DNA of 64,000 bases from Phreatobacter sp. (GTDB lineage Bacteria; Pseudomonadota; Alphaproteobacteria; Rhizobiales; Phreatobacteraceae), in assembly GCF_022843985.1 (NCBI RefSeq), contig NZ_JALHMP010000005.1:62001-126000 (forward strand). Reading direction: 5' to 3'. This document shows, in pieces, positions 45,447 to 54,403 of this stretch. How positions within the stretch are numbered: position 1 is the stretch's first letter; each line of letters begins with the position of its first letter. The notes under the pieces were generated by a model, which was given only the letters and a program-made list of their open reading frames with translations, made no database searches and was not told where the DNA came from. The translations under genes were made by a program, and so were the position numbers.

Positions 45447-45926
45447 ATGGCGACGATCCATGCGACCGCCGTGCTGATCGGGTCGAAGGCCGTTCTGGTC
45501 AGAGGTCCGTCGGGGTCCGGCAAGTCGCGCCTCGCCCTCGCCCTGATCGCCATGGGAGAGGCCGGCCTCATCCATTTCGCGCGTCTGGTGGCCGACGACC
45601 GCGTCGCATTGTCGGTCCACGGCGACCGGCTGGTGGCAGCCGCCCCTGCCTCGCTTGCAGGTCTGGTGGAGCGCCGCGGGCAGGGGATCGTGCCTCAGCC
45701 GGCGGAATCCTGTGCCGTCGTCGGGCTGATCGTGGACCTTGATGCGGCCGATGCGAGCCGGATGCCGGAGCCTGAAAGCACATCAACGACCCTGTACGGC
45801 GTCACATTGCCGCGCCTGCCCCTTGTGCGCGGCGCGGATGCGCTGCCGCTGGTGCTCGCCCGATCCTCATGGTGTTCCTCGACAAATCCGCTCCTTGCTG
45901 CAATGCACCCCTATCGGTATTCTTGA
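45447..45926 (+). CDS. hprK: HPr serine kinase/phosphorylase, short alphaproteobacterial form
   Basis: Only the C-terminal catalytic domain of HprK is present (159 residues versus about 310 in Firmicutes), as is usual in alphaproteobacteria. The P-loop is GPSGSGKSRLAL (about 20-31), followed by LVADDRVALSV, which holds the catalytic aspartates. It phosphorylates HPr on serine and is part of a regulatory PTS. It lies 11 bases after chvG and ahead of the IIA gene. Confidence 0.88.
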   Translation: MATIHATAVLIGSKAVLVRGPSGSGKSRLALALIAMGEAGLIHFARLVADDRVALSVHGDRLVAAAPASLAGLVERRGQGIVPQPAESCAVVGLIVDLDAADASRMPEPESTSTTLYGVTLPRLPLVRGADALPLVLARSSWCSSTNPLLAAMHPYRYS

Positions 45927-45986
45927 ACAACCTGCCCTTGCGCGAGCCGGCCACATGGTCAAGATGACTTCCTCCCGAGTGAGCAG

Positions 45987-46006
45987 GCGCGCGGTCAGCC
46001 GCGCGC
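45987..46006 (+). other. GC hairpin just before the IIA ribosome binding site
   Basis: GCGCGCGG (45987-45994) and CCGCGCGC (45999-46006) form a perfect 8-bp stem with a TCAG loop. It ends one base before GGAG, the likely ribosome binding site of the IIA gene whose ATG is at 46017. It could shield that mRNA or slow initiation. Confidence 0.45.
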
Positions 46007-46016
46007 GGAGTGCCTG

Positions 46017-46418
46017 ATGATCGGTCTCGTCATCGTGACGCACGGCCAACTGGCCGTCGAATTCCGGCAGGCGATGGAGCATGTGGTGGGTCCCCAGCGC
46101 CAGGTGGAGACCATTGCCATTGGTCCGAGCGACGACATGGATCAGCGCCGTCGCGACATCATCGCCGCGGTGGACCAGGTTGATTCCGGCGACGGGGTCG
46201 CGGTTCTCACCGACATGTTCGGCGGCACGCCGTCCAACCTCGCCATTTCGGTGATGAGCGGCCGCCCCGTCGAGGTCATCGCCGGCATCAACCTGCCCAT
46301 GCTGGTGAAGCTCGCCACGGTGCGCGCCGAAAAGCCGCTGGCCGAAGCGGTGCTCCATGCCCAGGAGGCGGGGCGGAAATATATCAACATCGCCAGCCGC
46401 GTCCTCGCAGGACATTGA
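46017..46418 (+). CDS. PTS system IIA component, mannose type (regulatory)
   Basis: A 133-residue EIIA-Man domain with the phosphorylated histidine in IVTHGQLA (H9) and the conserved TDMFGGTPSNLA. It stands alone without IIB, IIC or IID domains, and is flanked by HPr kinase and HPr, so it belongs to the phosphorelay that in Rhizobiales regulates rather than transports (often named ManX). Enzyme I is not in the window. Confidence 0.9.
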   Translation: MIGLVIVTHGQLAVEFRQAMEHVVGPQRQVETIAIGPSDDMDQRRRDIIAAVDQVDSGDGVAVLTDMFGGTPSNLAISVMSGRPVEVIAGINLPMLVKLATVRAEKPLAEAVLHAQEAGRKYINIASRVLAGH

Positions 46419-46548
46419 GATCGGCGGGTTTTGATCCGTCCAGGTCATTGAGATTGAATCGGCTCGATGTCTAGAATGCCGGCGACATGCCCGCATTCGA
46501 GGCATTCCTGTCATTTCGATGGCGGGGAGGATCGCAAGGAAGGTCGCC

Positions 46549-46869
46549 ATGGCGCAGGACGAGGGGGGTGACGCCGCGGAGGCCCCGGTGACGGCCGACA
46601 TGCTGGTGCGCGAGTTGCCCATCCTGAACAAGCGCGGTCTTCATGCCCGCGCCTCGGCCAAGTTCGTCGCCCTGGCTGACCGTTTCAATGCCTCGATCAA
46701 GGTGTCACGCGCCGGTGAGACCGTCGATGCCAGCTCGATCATGGGGCTGATGATGCTGGCCGCCGGCATCGGCACCTCCATCACATTGGCCGCCCGCGGG
46801 CCGGAGGCGGCCCAGGCGGTCGAGGCGCTCGCGGCCCTCGTGGCCGATCGGTTCGGCGAGGGCGAGTAG
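46549..46869 (+). CDS. Phosphocarrier protein HPr
   Basis: A 106-residue HPr with the active histidine in NKRGLHARASAKFV (H32) and the regulatory serine in DASSIMGLMML (about S63), the target of HPr kinase. The ATG at 46549 is preceded by aaggaagg with 5 bases spacing; the ATG at 46519 would add 10 residues. An N-terminal extension of about 17 acidic and polar residues relative to classic HPr is present. It is the last gene of the chvI-chvG-hprK-IIA-HPr series. Confidence 0.92.
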   Translation: MAQDEGGDAAEAPVTADMLVRELPILNKRGLHARASAKFVALADRFNASIKVSRAGETVDASSIMGLMMLAAGIGTSITLAARGPEAAQAVEALAALVADRFGEGE

Positions 46870-46906
46870 GCGGCCCGCCGCTTGCCTCCGTCTGCCACAC
46901 CGTGCG

Positions 46907-47452
46907 ATGAGCCGCGCCATGAGCAATGTTTCCGACAGCAACAACGCTTCCGAGAAGATCGAGCGCGTGCTCGAACGGGGCCTGTTCGCCAGCCGCTGGC
47001 TGATGGTGCCCTTCTATGTCGGGCTGATGATCGGCCTCCTCGCCCTGATGGTGGTCTTCGTGCGCGACCTCGTCGGCTTCATCATCAAGGTGCCGACCGC
47101 CAAGGAGGCGGATGTCATCCTCGGCATCCTGACCCTCATCGACCTGTCGCTGGCCGGTAATCTCGTGATCATGGTGGTGTTCTCGGGCTACGAGAATTTC
47201 GTCTCCAGGATGGCGCATGTAACGAGCAAGGACCGTCCGGAGTGGATGGGCTCGATCGACTTCTCGGCCCTCAAGCTGAAGCTGCTCGCCTCCATCGTCG
47301 CCATCTCGGCGATCCATCTCCTCAAGGGTTTCATGAACATCAGCGCCATGACCGATCGCGAGATGATCTGGCTCGTCGTCATCCATGTGACCTTCGTGGC
47401 GTCCGGCGTGTTCCTGGCGCTGACTGACAAGCTCGCCGGCTCGTCCAAGTGA
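46907..47452 (+). CDS. UPF0114 family membrane protein (YqhA-like)
   Basis: A 181-residue inner-membrane protein with about four hydrophobic segments: WLMVPFYVGLMIGLLALMVVF, a helix at VILGILTLIDLSLAGNLVIMVVF, LLASIVAISAIHLL and IWLVVIHVTFVASGVFLAL. The conserved RxLFxSRWLMVPFYVGL and YENFVSR motifs place it in UPF0114. No function is established. ATG 46919 is an alternative start. The stop overlaps the next gene (TGATG). Confidence 0.85.
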   Translation: MSRAMSNVSDSNNASEKIERVLERGLFASRWLMVPFYVGLMIGLLALMVVFVRDLVGFIIKVPTAKEADVILGILTLIDLSLAGNLVIMVVFSGYENFVSRMAHVTSKDRPEWMGSIDFSALKLKLLASIVAISAIHLLKGFMNISAMTDREMIWLVVIHVTFVASGVFLALTDKLAGSSK

Positions 47453-48162
47453 TGGCCGACTGGCGGTCCTTCTGGGATGGTGAGCACGCCATCTATGTGA
47501 GCGACCGCCACAAGGCGGTGCACTATCGCGCCATCGCCGATGGCATTCTCGCCCATGTCGCGGCAGCGGGTCTCGGCCGGGATGCGGTCGTGCTCGACTA
47601 TGCCTGCGGCGAGGCGCTGGAGACCCCGCGCGTTGCCGCGGCAGTTGGTCGGCTGGTGCTGTGCGACGGTGCGCCGTCGGTGGTGGCCAAGCTGCGTGAG
47701 CGCTTCGGGGGCCTCGCGAACCTCGCCTTCGCCCTGCCGGAGGAACTCGACGAGGTGCTGGCGGGCGGCACGGCCGACCTCGTCGTGGTCTCCTCGCTCA
47801 TCCAGTATCTGGCAGCCGAGGATTTCGCCGGACTTCTCGACCGCTTCCGCACCCTGCTGAAATCCGGGGGCCGGCTGGTCGTCGCCGACGTCATCCCGCC
47901 CGATGCCGGGATGGTGGCGGATGTGGCCTCGCTGCTGCGCAACGCCCTCAAGCACGGCTATCTTCCGGCTGCCCTGATCGGCCTGGTGGCGACCGCCGTG
48001 TCGCCCTATCGCAGGATCCGCAGCGAGATCGGCCTTTCGACCTATGCCGAGGCGGACATGATCGCCCTGATGGCACGGCACGGCTTCGTGGCGCAGCGTC
48101 ACCGGCCCAATCTCGGCCTCACGCCGCATCGCATGACCTTCGTCGCCAAGCCCGCGGTTTGA
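47452..48162 (+). CDS. Class I SAM-dependent methyltransferase
   Basis: A 236-residue protein. Motif I is VVLDYACGEALETPRVA (about 47-63), motif II is RLVLCDGAPSVVAKLRERF, and SGGRLVVADVIPP is the post-II strand, all typical of the Rossmann methyltransferase fold. The acceptor is unknown. It overlaps the UPF0114 stop by one base and is likely co-translated with it. Confidence 0.8.
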   Translation: MADWRSFWDGEHAIYVSDRHKAVHYRAIADGILAHVAAAGLGRDAVVLDYACGEALETPRVAAAVGRLVLCDGAPSVVAKLRERFGGLANLAFALPEELDEVLAGGTADLVVVSSLIQYLAAEDFAGLLDRFRTLLKSGGRLVVADVIPPDAGMVADVASLLRNALKHGYLPAALIGLVATAVSPYRRIRSEIGLSTYAEADMIALMARHGFVAQRHRPNLGLTPHRMTFVAKPAV

Positions 48163-48232
48163 CTCGCGGGGTCGGTTTCGGCATACCGATCATGTCGTTC
48201 TTTCAACAGAACGCGTCTGTGCCGGTGACCTG

Positions 48233-49387
48233 ATGAATCCGATCTTTGCCGACCTGCCCACCACCGTCTTCGAGGTCATGTCGCAGATGGCGCGCGAGAC
48301 CGGTGCCATCAATCTGGGACAGGGCTTTCCGGATGATCCGGGACCGCTGGACGTGCGCCAGAAGGCGGCCGATGCGGTGGTCTCCGGCTGGAACCAGTAT
48401 CCGCCGATGATGGGCCTGCCCGAGCTCCGCCAGGCGGTTGCCGACCATTACCGCCACCACCAGGGCCTGGCGGTCGACCCGCAGCAGGAGGTGATGATCA
48501 CTTCCGGCGCCACCGAGGCCTTGGCCGGCGCCCTGATGGCGCTGATCGAGCCCGGCGACGAGGTCGTTCTGTTCCAGCCCATGTACGACGCCTACCTGCC
48601 GCTGGTGCTGCGGGCGGGCGGCGTGCCGCGCTTCGTGACGCTCCGGCCGCCGCACTGGCGGTTCAGCGAGGAGGATCTCGCGGCGGTGTTTACCGACCGC
48701 ACCCGCGTCGTGCTGATCAACAATCCGCTCAATCCCGCCGCCTCGATCTTCCCGGCCGAGGACCTCGAACTGCTCGGGCGGTTCTGCGAGCGCTTCGGTG
48801 CGACCTGCATCTCCGACGAGGTCTGGGAGCACGTCATCTTCGACGGTCGCCGCCACCTCTCCGTGCTGGCAGTCGAGTCCCTGAGGAACCGCTCGGTGAA
48901 GATCGGCTCGGCCGGCAAGATCTTCTCGCTGACCGGCTGGAAGGTCGGCTTCGTCGTGGCCTCTCCGGCGATCATGAAGGTGCTGTCGAAGGCGCACCAG
49001 TTCCTGACCTTCACGACGCCGCCGAACCTGCAGTCCGCCGTCGCCTATGGCCTCGGCAAGGGCGACGGCTATTTCGCCGGCATGCGCCAGGACCTACAGC
49101 GCTCGCGCGATCTGTTCCATGCCGGGCTGGCGCAGACGGGGTTCCGCGTGTTGCCGAGCGCGGCCACCTATTTCATCAACGTCGATCTGGCACCGGCGGG
49201 AATCCACGACGACGTCGCCTTCTGCAAGGCGCTGGTGGCCGATCATGGCGTGGCGGCGATTCCCGTCTCGGCCTTCTACGCGCAGACGCCCGTCACCTCG
49301 GTCGTCCGGTTCTGTTTTGCCAAGAAGGACGAGACGCTGAACGGCGCCCTCGACCGGCTGGTGAGTGTCTTCGCCAAGGCAGCCTAA
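48233..49387 (+). CDS. PLP-dependent aminotransferase, class I/II
   Basis: A 384-residue fold-type I aminotransferase. Features are NLGQGFPDDPGP at the N-terminus, SGATEALAGALMALIEPGDEVVLFQPMYDAY, NNPLNPAAS (the conserved Asn), CISDEVWEHVIFDG, and the PLP lysine in GSAGKIFSLTGWKVGF (K229). It resembles the methionine/kynurenine aminotransferase group (YbdL-like). The substrate is uncertain. Confidence 0.85.
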   Translation: MNPIFADLPTTVFEVMSQMARETGAINLGQGFPDDPGPLDVRQKAADAVVSGWNQYPPMMGLPELRQAVADHYRHHQGLAVDPQQEVMITSGATEALAGALMALIEPGDEVVLFQPMYDAYLPLVLRAGGVPRFVTLRPPHWRFSEEDLAAVFTDRTRVVLINNPLNPAASIFPAEDLELLGRFCERFGATCISDEVWEHVIFDGRRHLSVLAVESLRNRSVKIGSAGKIFSLTGWKVGFVVASPAIMKVLSKAHQFLTFTTPPNLQSAVAYGLGKGDGYFAGMRQDLQRSRDLFHAGLAQTGFRVLPSAATYFINVDLAPAGIHDDVAFCKALVADHGVAAIPVSAFYAQTPVTSVVRFCFAKKDETLNGALDRLVSVFAKAA

Positions 49388-49401
49388 GGCGCTGGCAGTA
49401 G

Positions 49402-49422
49402 CGGCCGGCGGGATTCCGGCCG
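49402..49422. terminator. Hairpin between convergent aminotransferase and Rrf2 gene
   Basis: CGGCCGG (49402-49408) and CCGGCCG (49416-49422) pair perfectly around a 7-base loop, in the 43-bp space between two convergent stop codons. There is no T-run; a bidirectional terminator is the simplest reading. Confidence 0.55.
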
Positions 49423-49430
49423 AACCGCCG

Positions 49431-49865
49431 TCAGGCCGGCTCCAGCAGTCCCGGCACCGTCTCGCGCGCCTCGGCCACCTTGTCGCAGAGATCGGCGACC
49501 GATATCCGGCCCAGCCGGTCAAAGTAATCCCGTTCGGCCTCGGCCATGGCCGGAACGATGATGGCCTCGATCAGCGGCGAGATGGTGTCGAAATCGTCGA
49601 TGCCGGCTCCCACGGCCGTACGGACGATTTCGGCGCAACTGATGCGGTGCCGCTCGCGGGCGACATCATAGCCGCCGCGCGGGCCGCGCATGCCCTTGAG
49701 GATGCCGGCCCGGACCAGTGCCTGAAGCAGCGGCTTGAGATGGCGGGGCGGAAGATTGTGGCGTGCGGCCAGCGCCTTCGCCGACACGGGTGCATGAACC
49801 GCGTGCACGGCGATATCGACTACGGCGGCAATTGCCAACCGGCCACGACGTGACAGGATCGACAT
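49431..49865 (-). CDS. Rrf2-family transcriptional regulator
   Basis: A 144-residue regulator with an Rrf2 winged helix (RRGRLAIAAVVDIAVHA, VSAKALAARHNLPPRHLKPLLQALVRAGILKGMRGPRGGY). Only two cysteines are present (SCAEI and DLCDK) and the three-cysteine cluster-binding pattern of IscR, NsrR and RirA is absent, so it probably does not hold an Fe-S cluster of that type. ATG 49865 fits the family. A perfect inverted repeat lies just upstream. Confidence 0.82.
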   Translation of the reverse strand: MSILSRRGRLAIAAVVDIAVHAVHAPVSAKALAARHNLPPRHLKPLLQALVRAGILKGMRGPRGGYDVARERHRISCAEIVRTAVGAGIDDFDTISPLIEAIIVPAMAEAERDYFDRLGRISVADLCDKVAEARETVPGLLEPA

Positions 49866-49883
49866 GGGTCCCTCAAATGCTTG

Positions 49884-49903
49884 GGGGTGACGTCGTTCAC
49901 CCC
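49884..49903. promoter_or_regulatory. Inverted repeat upstream of the Rrf2 gene
   Basis: GGGGTGA (49884-49890) and TCACCCC (49897-49903) form perfect 7-bp arms with a 6-bp spacer, 19 bases upstream of the regulator's start. The position suggests autoregulation. An AT-rich stretch with a possible -10 (TATTAT on the minus strand, near 49923-49928) lies further upstream. Confidence 0.5.
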
Positions 49904-49988
49904 TTCCGAACAAAATCACACATAATACAAATCGTAGAAGACCATTTCGTGCATGAGGCCTGTGTCTACAACGCAGAGAAGAAAATTC

Positions 49989-50444
49989 TCACCTGCCTGT
50001 AGAGCCAAGCCCCCCGGTGCCCCGGGCCGTCTCGTCCAATGTCGCGACCGGTCGCAGAACCGCGGCGGTGACCGGCGCGACGACCAACTGGGCAATCCGT
50101 TCGCCGCGCGCCAGGGTCACCGGCTCCGTCCCCAGATTGATCAGCAGGACCTTCACTTCACCGCGATAGTCGCAATCGATCGTCCCCGGTGCATTTGCCA
50201 CCGTCAGGCCGTGCTTGAAGGCCAGCCCCGAGCGCGGCCTGACCTGTCCCTCGTAGCCGGACGGAATGGCCATTTCGAGGCCGGTCGGCACGGCGGCGCG
50301 GGCGCCAGGCGCCAGAACCAGCGGCGCGTCCGGGGCGAGCGCGGCGACGAGGTCCATGCCGGCCGCGCCCGCGCTCTGGGCGCTGGGCAGTGGCAGACCC
50401 TCTCCGTGGGGGAGGACCCGGACGGGGATGTCCAGTCTGGTCAT
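49989..50444 (-). CDS. dut: Deoxyuridine 5'-triphosphate nucleotidohydrolase
   Basis: Hydrolyses dUTP to dUMP, keeping uracil out of DNA and supplying dTMP synthesis. The 151-residue trimeric dUTPase shows all five motifs: [47 protein letters not shown] and the C-terminal [10 protein letters not shown]. Its ATG overlaps the coaBC stop (ATGA), a common gene pair. Confidence 0.95.
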   Translation of the reverse strand: MTRLDIPVRVLPHGEGLPLPSAQSAGAAGMDLVAALAPDAPLVLAPGARAAVPTGLEMAIPSGYEGQVRPRSGLAFKHGLTVANAPGTIDCDYRGEVKVLLINLGTEPVTLARGERIAQLVVAPVTAAVLRPVATLDETARGTGGLGSTGR

Positions 50445-51652
50445 GATGCGGTGATCCGGCGGGCAAGAAGCGAGACGAGAGCCTCGGCCACGGCATCCTT
50501 CGACTGGCGCTCCCAGGTCTCCAGGCCGTCGCTCGTGACGATGTGGACGAGATTCGAATCGCCACCGAACGTGCCGGTTCCGGCCGCCACATCGTTGGCG
50601 ACGATGAGGTCGCAACCCTTGCGGGTGAGTTTGGCGCGGGCGTTGCCGAGCACGTCGTCGGTCTCGGCGGCGAAGCCGACCACGAGGCCTGGCCGGCCGG
50701 CCGTCCGCCGGGCGATGGTGGCGAGGATGTCCGGGTTCTCGACGAAGGCAAGGGTCGGCGGACCGCCGGCCCCCTTCTTGATCTTGCCCCCGGCTATCTC
50801 GGCGACGCGCCAGTCGGCGACGGCGGCGGCGAAGACGGCGATGTCGGCCGGCAGGGCGGCCTCGACTGCGGCCAGCATCTGGCGGGCGCTTTCGACATGC
50901 ACAGTGGTCACCCCGGCGGGATCGGGCAGGGCCACCGGCCCGGTCACCAGGGTCACCGCCGCGCCGGCAGCGGCGGCGGCGCGGGCGATGGCGTGACCCT
51001 GCTTGCCGGAGGAATGGTTGGAGATGTAGCGGACCGGATCGATCGCCTCGCGGGTCGGGCCGGACGTGACGACGACATGGCGACCGGTCAGAGGCCGCCC
51101 GGCGGCGGAGCCGTTTATCAGCGCCTCAATGGCGGCGATGATTTCGGGCACCTCCGCCATACGGCCGGGTCCGAACTCGCCGCAGGCCATGGATCCGTCG
51201 TTCGGACCGACGACCGCAACGCCGTCGGCGCGCAGTGTGACGAGGTTGCGCTGCGTTGCCGGGTTCAGCCACATCCGCACATTCATGGCGGGGGCGAGGA
51301 GGACGCGCTTATCGGTGGCGAGCAGGGCTGTCGAGGCGAGGTCGTTGGCGTGGCCATTGGCCATCTTGGCCATCAGATCGGCGGTGGCCGGCGCCACGAC
51401 CAGCAGGTCGGCATCGCGTGACAGTTCGATATGGCCCATGTCGTTCTCGTCGGTCAGCGAGAACAGTTCCTGGAACACCTTGTCCCCGGTCAGCGAACCG
51501 ACGGACAGCGGCGTGACGAATTCGGTCCCGGCCCGCGTCAGGATGGCGCGAACCCGGGCGCCGCGGTCCTGCAGCCGGCGGATGAGGTCCAGCGCCTTGT
51601 AGGCGGCGATGCCGCCGCCGATGATGAGAAGAATGCGCTTGCCGACGAGCAT
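50441..51652 (-). CDS. coaBC: Bifunctional phosphopantothenoylcysteine decarboxylase/synthase
   Basis: Two successive steps of coenzyme A synthesis. The 403 residues hold an N-terminal flavin-dependent CoaC domain ([55 protein letters not shown]) and a C-terminal CoaB domain ([43 protein letters not shown]). It is translationally coupled to dut. Confidence 0.95.
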   Translation of the reverse strand: MLVGKRILLIIGGGIAAYKALDLIRRLQDRGARVRAILTRAGTEFVTPLSVGSLTGDKVFQELFSLTDENDMGHIELSRDADLLVVAPATADLMAKMANGHANDLASTALLATDKRVLLAPAMNVRMWLNPATQRNLVTLRADGVAVVGPNDGSMACGEFGPGRMAEVPEIIAAIEALINGSAAGRPLTGRHVVVTSGPTREAIDPVRYISNHSSGKQGHAIARAAAAAGAAVTLVTGPVALPDPAGVTTVHVESARQMLAAVEAALPADIAVFAAAVADWRVAEIAGGKIKKGAGGPPTLAFVENPDILATIARRTAGRPGLVVGFAAETDDVLGNARAKLTRKGCDLIVANDVAAGTGTFGGDSNLVHIVTSDGLETWERQSKDAVAEALVSLLARRITAS

Positions 51653-51737
51653 GGGTCCGGGCCTTCCAGCGAGGCGGCGACCCTAGCCGTTGTGTGCTGC
51701 GCTGCAAAGTCCGCGCTTGCCTGAGCCTAATCGGGGT

Positions 51738-52820
51738 CTAGTCGGGGCCGCTGCTGTCCGGTGTCTCCCCCTCCTCGTCGTCAGGCAGAGTCTCGGCCAG
51801 CATCTGCCAGACGGTGACAAACATGGCGGCGATGAGCGGGCCGACCACGAAGCCGTTGAGGCCGAAGATCTCGATGCCGCCGAGGGTGGAGATCAGGATC
51901 AGATAGTCGGGAAGCTTGACGTCCTTGCCGACCAGGCGGGGGCGAAGCACGTTGTCGGCGAGCCCGATGACCATGACGCCGAAGCCGATGAGGACGACGC
52001 CCTGCCAAAGGGATCCGGTGGCGAGGAGGTAGATGGCAACCGGACCCCAGACGAGCCCGGCGCCGACCGCCGGGACGAGCGAGAGAAAGGCCATCAGAGC
52101 GGCCCACAGGAGCGGGGAGGGAAGGCCGAGAAGCCAGAAGATGACGCCGCCCAGGGCGCCCTGCAGCAGCGCGATGAGGATGCCGCCCTTGACCGTCGCC
52201 CGGACCACCAGCGTGAATTTGTCGAGCAGCGCGCGGCGGCGATGTGGCTGCAGCGGCAGGCCGTTGGCGATGCGCCGGATCAGCCGGCCGCCGTCGCGCA
52301 TCAGGAAGAATAGCAGATAGAGCATCACGCCGAGGCTGATGACGAAGCCGGCCGTGCCCTGGCCGATGCTGACGGCCCGCGAGGCGATAGACTCGCTGCT
52401 GGCGGTTGCCCAGGCGGCGATCTGCTTCTGGACGTCATCCGCATTGTAAATGTCGTAGCGGGCAGCGAAATCGGTGACCCATGCCGGCAGGCTGGCGATG
52501 ACGCGACCGATCAGGGCGGCGACATCGATGCGACCGTCCTGGATGGCGGCATAGGTTTCCGCTCCTTGCGCGACCAGGCTCGCGCCGATGGCGAGGCAGG
52601 GCAGGATGACGATGTGCAGGATGGCCAGGAGGGTGACGAGCGCGGCCAGGCTCGGCTTGTCCGGCATTGCCCGGGTGACACGTTGGTTGACCGGTGCGAA
52701 GACGATGGCGGTGACCACGGCCCACAGGATGGCACCGAAGAACGGCCACAGGATCCAGGCGAAGAGCAGACTGACGACCATCAGCAGCGCTGCGAATCCC
52801 ATATCGTCGATCTTGCGCAT
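51738..52820 (-). CDS. AI-2E family transporter
   Basis: A 360-residue inner-membrane protein with about eight helices, including LLMVVSLLFAWILWPFFGAILWAVVTAIVF at the N-terminus and family segments GALGGVIFWLLGLPSPLLWAALMAFLSLVPAVGAGLVWGP and DNVLRPRLVGKDVKLPDYLILISTLGGIEIFGLNGFVVGPL. AI-2E proteins export small molecules or exchange ions; the specific cargo is unknown. ATG 52820 was chosen; the in-frame ATG at 52883 adds 21 non-conserved residues. Confidence 0.88.
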   Translation of the reverse strand: MRKIDDMGFAALLMVVSLLFAWILWPFFGAILWAVVTAIVFAPVNQRVTRAMPDKPSLAALVTLLAILHIVILPCLAIGASLVAQGAETYAAIQDGRIDVAALIGRVIASLPAWVTDFAARYDIYNADDVQKQIAAWATASSESIASRAVSIGQGTAGFVISLGVMLYLLFFLMRDGGRLIRRIANGLPLQPHRRRALLDKFTLVVRATVKGGILIALLQGALGGVIFWLLGLPSPLLWAALMAFLSLVPAVGAGLVWGPVAIYLLATGSLWQGVVLIGFGVMVIGLADNVLRPRLVGKDVKLPDYLILISTLGGIEIFGLNGFVVGPLIAAMFVTVWQMLAETLPDDEEGETPDSSGPD

Positions 52821-52915
52821 CGTCGCCCTCGTGGCGGGCCTCCCCGGGAGAGGCCAGACGATTGAAAACGCACGAGGACGCAAAAGGAACCCGGCCGCGC
52901 GACACCGTTTTCGCC

Positions 52916-54361
52916 TCAGCGGAAGGGCGGCTCGTCGAAGCTGCGGAGCTTGCGCGAATGGATGGTGCCGCCGGCGCGCTTCAGGCGCTCGACCGCATCG
53001 AGACCGACGAGGAGATGCTGGGCGACGGCGCTGGCATAGAACGCATTCGCCGCGCCGGGCAGCTTGATCTCGCCGTGCAGCGGCTTGTCGGAGACGCAGA
53101 GCAGCGTGCCGTAGGGCACGCGCAGGCGGTAGCCCTGGGCCGCGATGGTGCCGCTCTCCATGTCGACGGCGATGGCCCGCGACAGGTTGAAGAGGCGCGC
53201 CTCCTGGGTGTAGCGCAGCTCCCAGTTGCGGTCATTGTTGGTCACGACGGTTCCGGTCCGAAGGCGGTGCCGCAGCGCCTCGCCGGTCATGCCGGTGACT
53301 GCGGCGCAGGCCTCCTGGAGCGCGGTCTGGACCTCGGCGAGGGCGGGAATGGGGATCTCCGGCGGCACCAGGGCGTCGAGGATGCGGTCGCGCCGGAGAT
53401 AGGCATGGGCGAGGACATAATCGCCGATCTCCTGGGCCTGCCGCAGACCGCCGCAATGGCCGATCATCAGCCAGCAATGCGGCCGCAGCACCGCCAGATG
53501 ATCGGTGATGTTCTTCGCGTTGGAGGGGCCGACGCCGATATTGACGAGGGTGATTCCTGCCGAGCCCTGACGTTCGAGATGATAGGCTGGCATCTGGTAG
53601 CGGTGCCAGGGCGAGGCGGCGATGCGGGCGCCGCCGCCCTCCATCGTCGCGCGGGTGATGGTGAGGCCGCCCGGCGCCACCAGCCGTTCGGCGCGGCCGG
53701 CACCGATCTCGCCCATCGCCCAGCCGACGAACTGGTCGACATAGCGGTGGTAGTTGGTGAGCAGGATCCATGGCTGCACCGCACGCCAGTCGGTGCCCGT
53801 GTAGTGAACCAGCCGACGCAGGGAATAATCGACCCTGACGGCATCGAAGAGGGCGAGCGGCAACACGCCCGTCGCCAGGGCCTCGAAAGTCCCGTCTGCC
53901 ACCTCGTCGCCGACGAGCGACAGCAGCGGGACGGGAAAATGGCGCGCCAGTTCGGCGGGAGTGCGGCCGCCGGCGGAGAACTCGTCGACGCCTTCCAGTA
54001 CATAGGGATAGGGAATTTCCTGAGTCGAGGGCCGGACGTCCAGCACCGCGCCATATTCCTCGGCCAGCGGGCGCAACTGGTCGAGCAGGTAACGGCGGAA
54101 GAAGCCGGGCTGGGTCACCGTCGTCGCGTAGAGGCCCGGCCGAGAGAACTTGGCATAGGCCCGCCGGTTGCGGGGGGCGGCACGTTCCGGCGCATAGGTG
54201 ACGGCGATCTCGGGATAGACGAAGCGGGCACGCTCCTGGGGCGTCGGCGGGGCGCCACCGTCGAGGTAGCGGGCGAGGGCGGCGCGCAGGGCGGTGGCCG
54301 CCTCGTTATAGAGGGTCTCCAGGCGATCGATGGCGGCGTCGGGCGTCAGGCGTTCGGTCAT
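52916..54361 (-). CDS. amn: AMP nucleosidase
   Basis: Cleaves AMP to adenine and ribose 5-phosphate, adjusting adenylate pools. The 481 residues have the N-terminal regulatory domain typical of long Amn proteins (SRPGLYATTVTQPGFFRRYLLDQLRPL, then PYPYVLEG) and a C-terminal phosphorylase-type catalytic domain (NIGVGPSNAKNITDHLAVLRPHCWLMIGHCGGLRQAQEIGDYVLAHAYLR, AVDMESGTIAAQGYRLRVPYGTLLCVSDKPLHGEIKLPG). Confidence 0.93.
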   Translation of the reverse strand: MTERLTPDAAIDRLETLYNEAATALRAALARYLDGGAPPTPQERARFVYPEIAVTYAPERAAPRNRRAYAKFSRPGLYATTVTQPGFFRRYLLDQLRPLAEEYGAVLDVRPSTQEIPYPYVLEGVDEFSAGGRTPAELARHFPVPLLSLVGDEVADGTFEALATGVLPLALFDAVRVDYSLRRLVHYTGTDWRAVQPWILLTNYHRYVDQFVGWAMGEIGAGRAERLVAPGGLTITRATMEGGGARIAASPWHRYQMPAYHLERQGSAGITLVNIGVGPSNAKNITDHLAVLRPHCWLMIGHCGGLRQAQEIGDYVLAHAYLRRDRILDALVPPEIPIPALAEVQTALQEACAAVTGMTGEALRHRLRTGTVVTNNDRNWELRYTQEARLFNLSRAIAVDMESGTIAAQGYRLRVPYGTLLCVSDKPLHGEIKLPGAANAFYASAVAQHLLVGLDAVERLKRAGGTIHSRKLRSFDEPPFR

Positions 54362-54403
54362 GGCGCGACTATAGGCCCAGCGCCTTGACCAAAGAAGGCG
54401 ACC

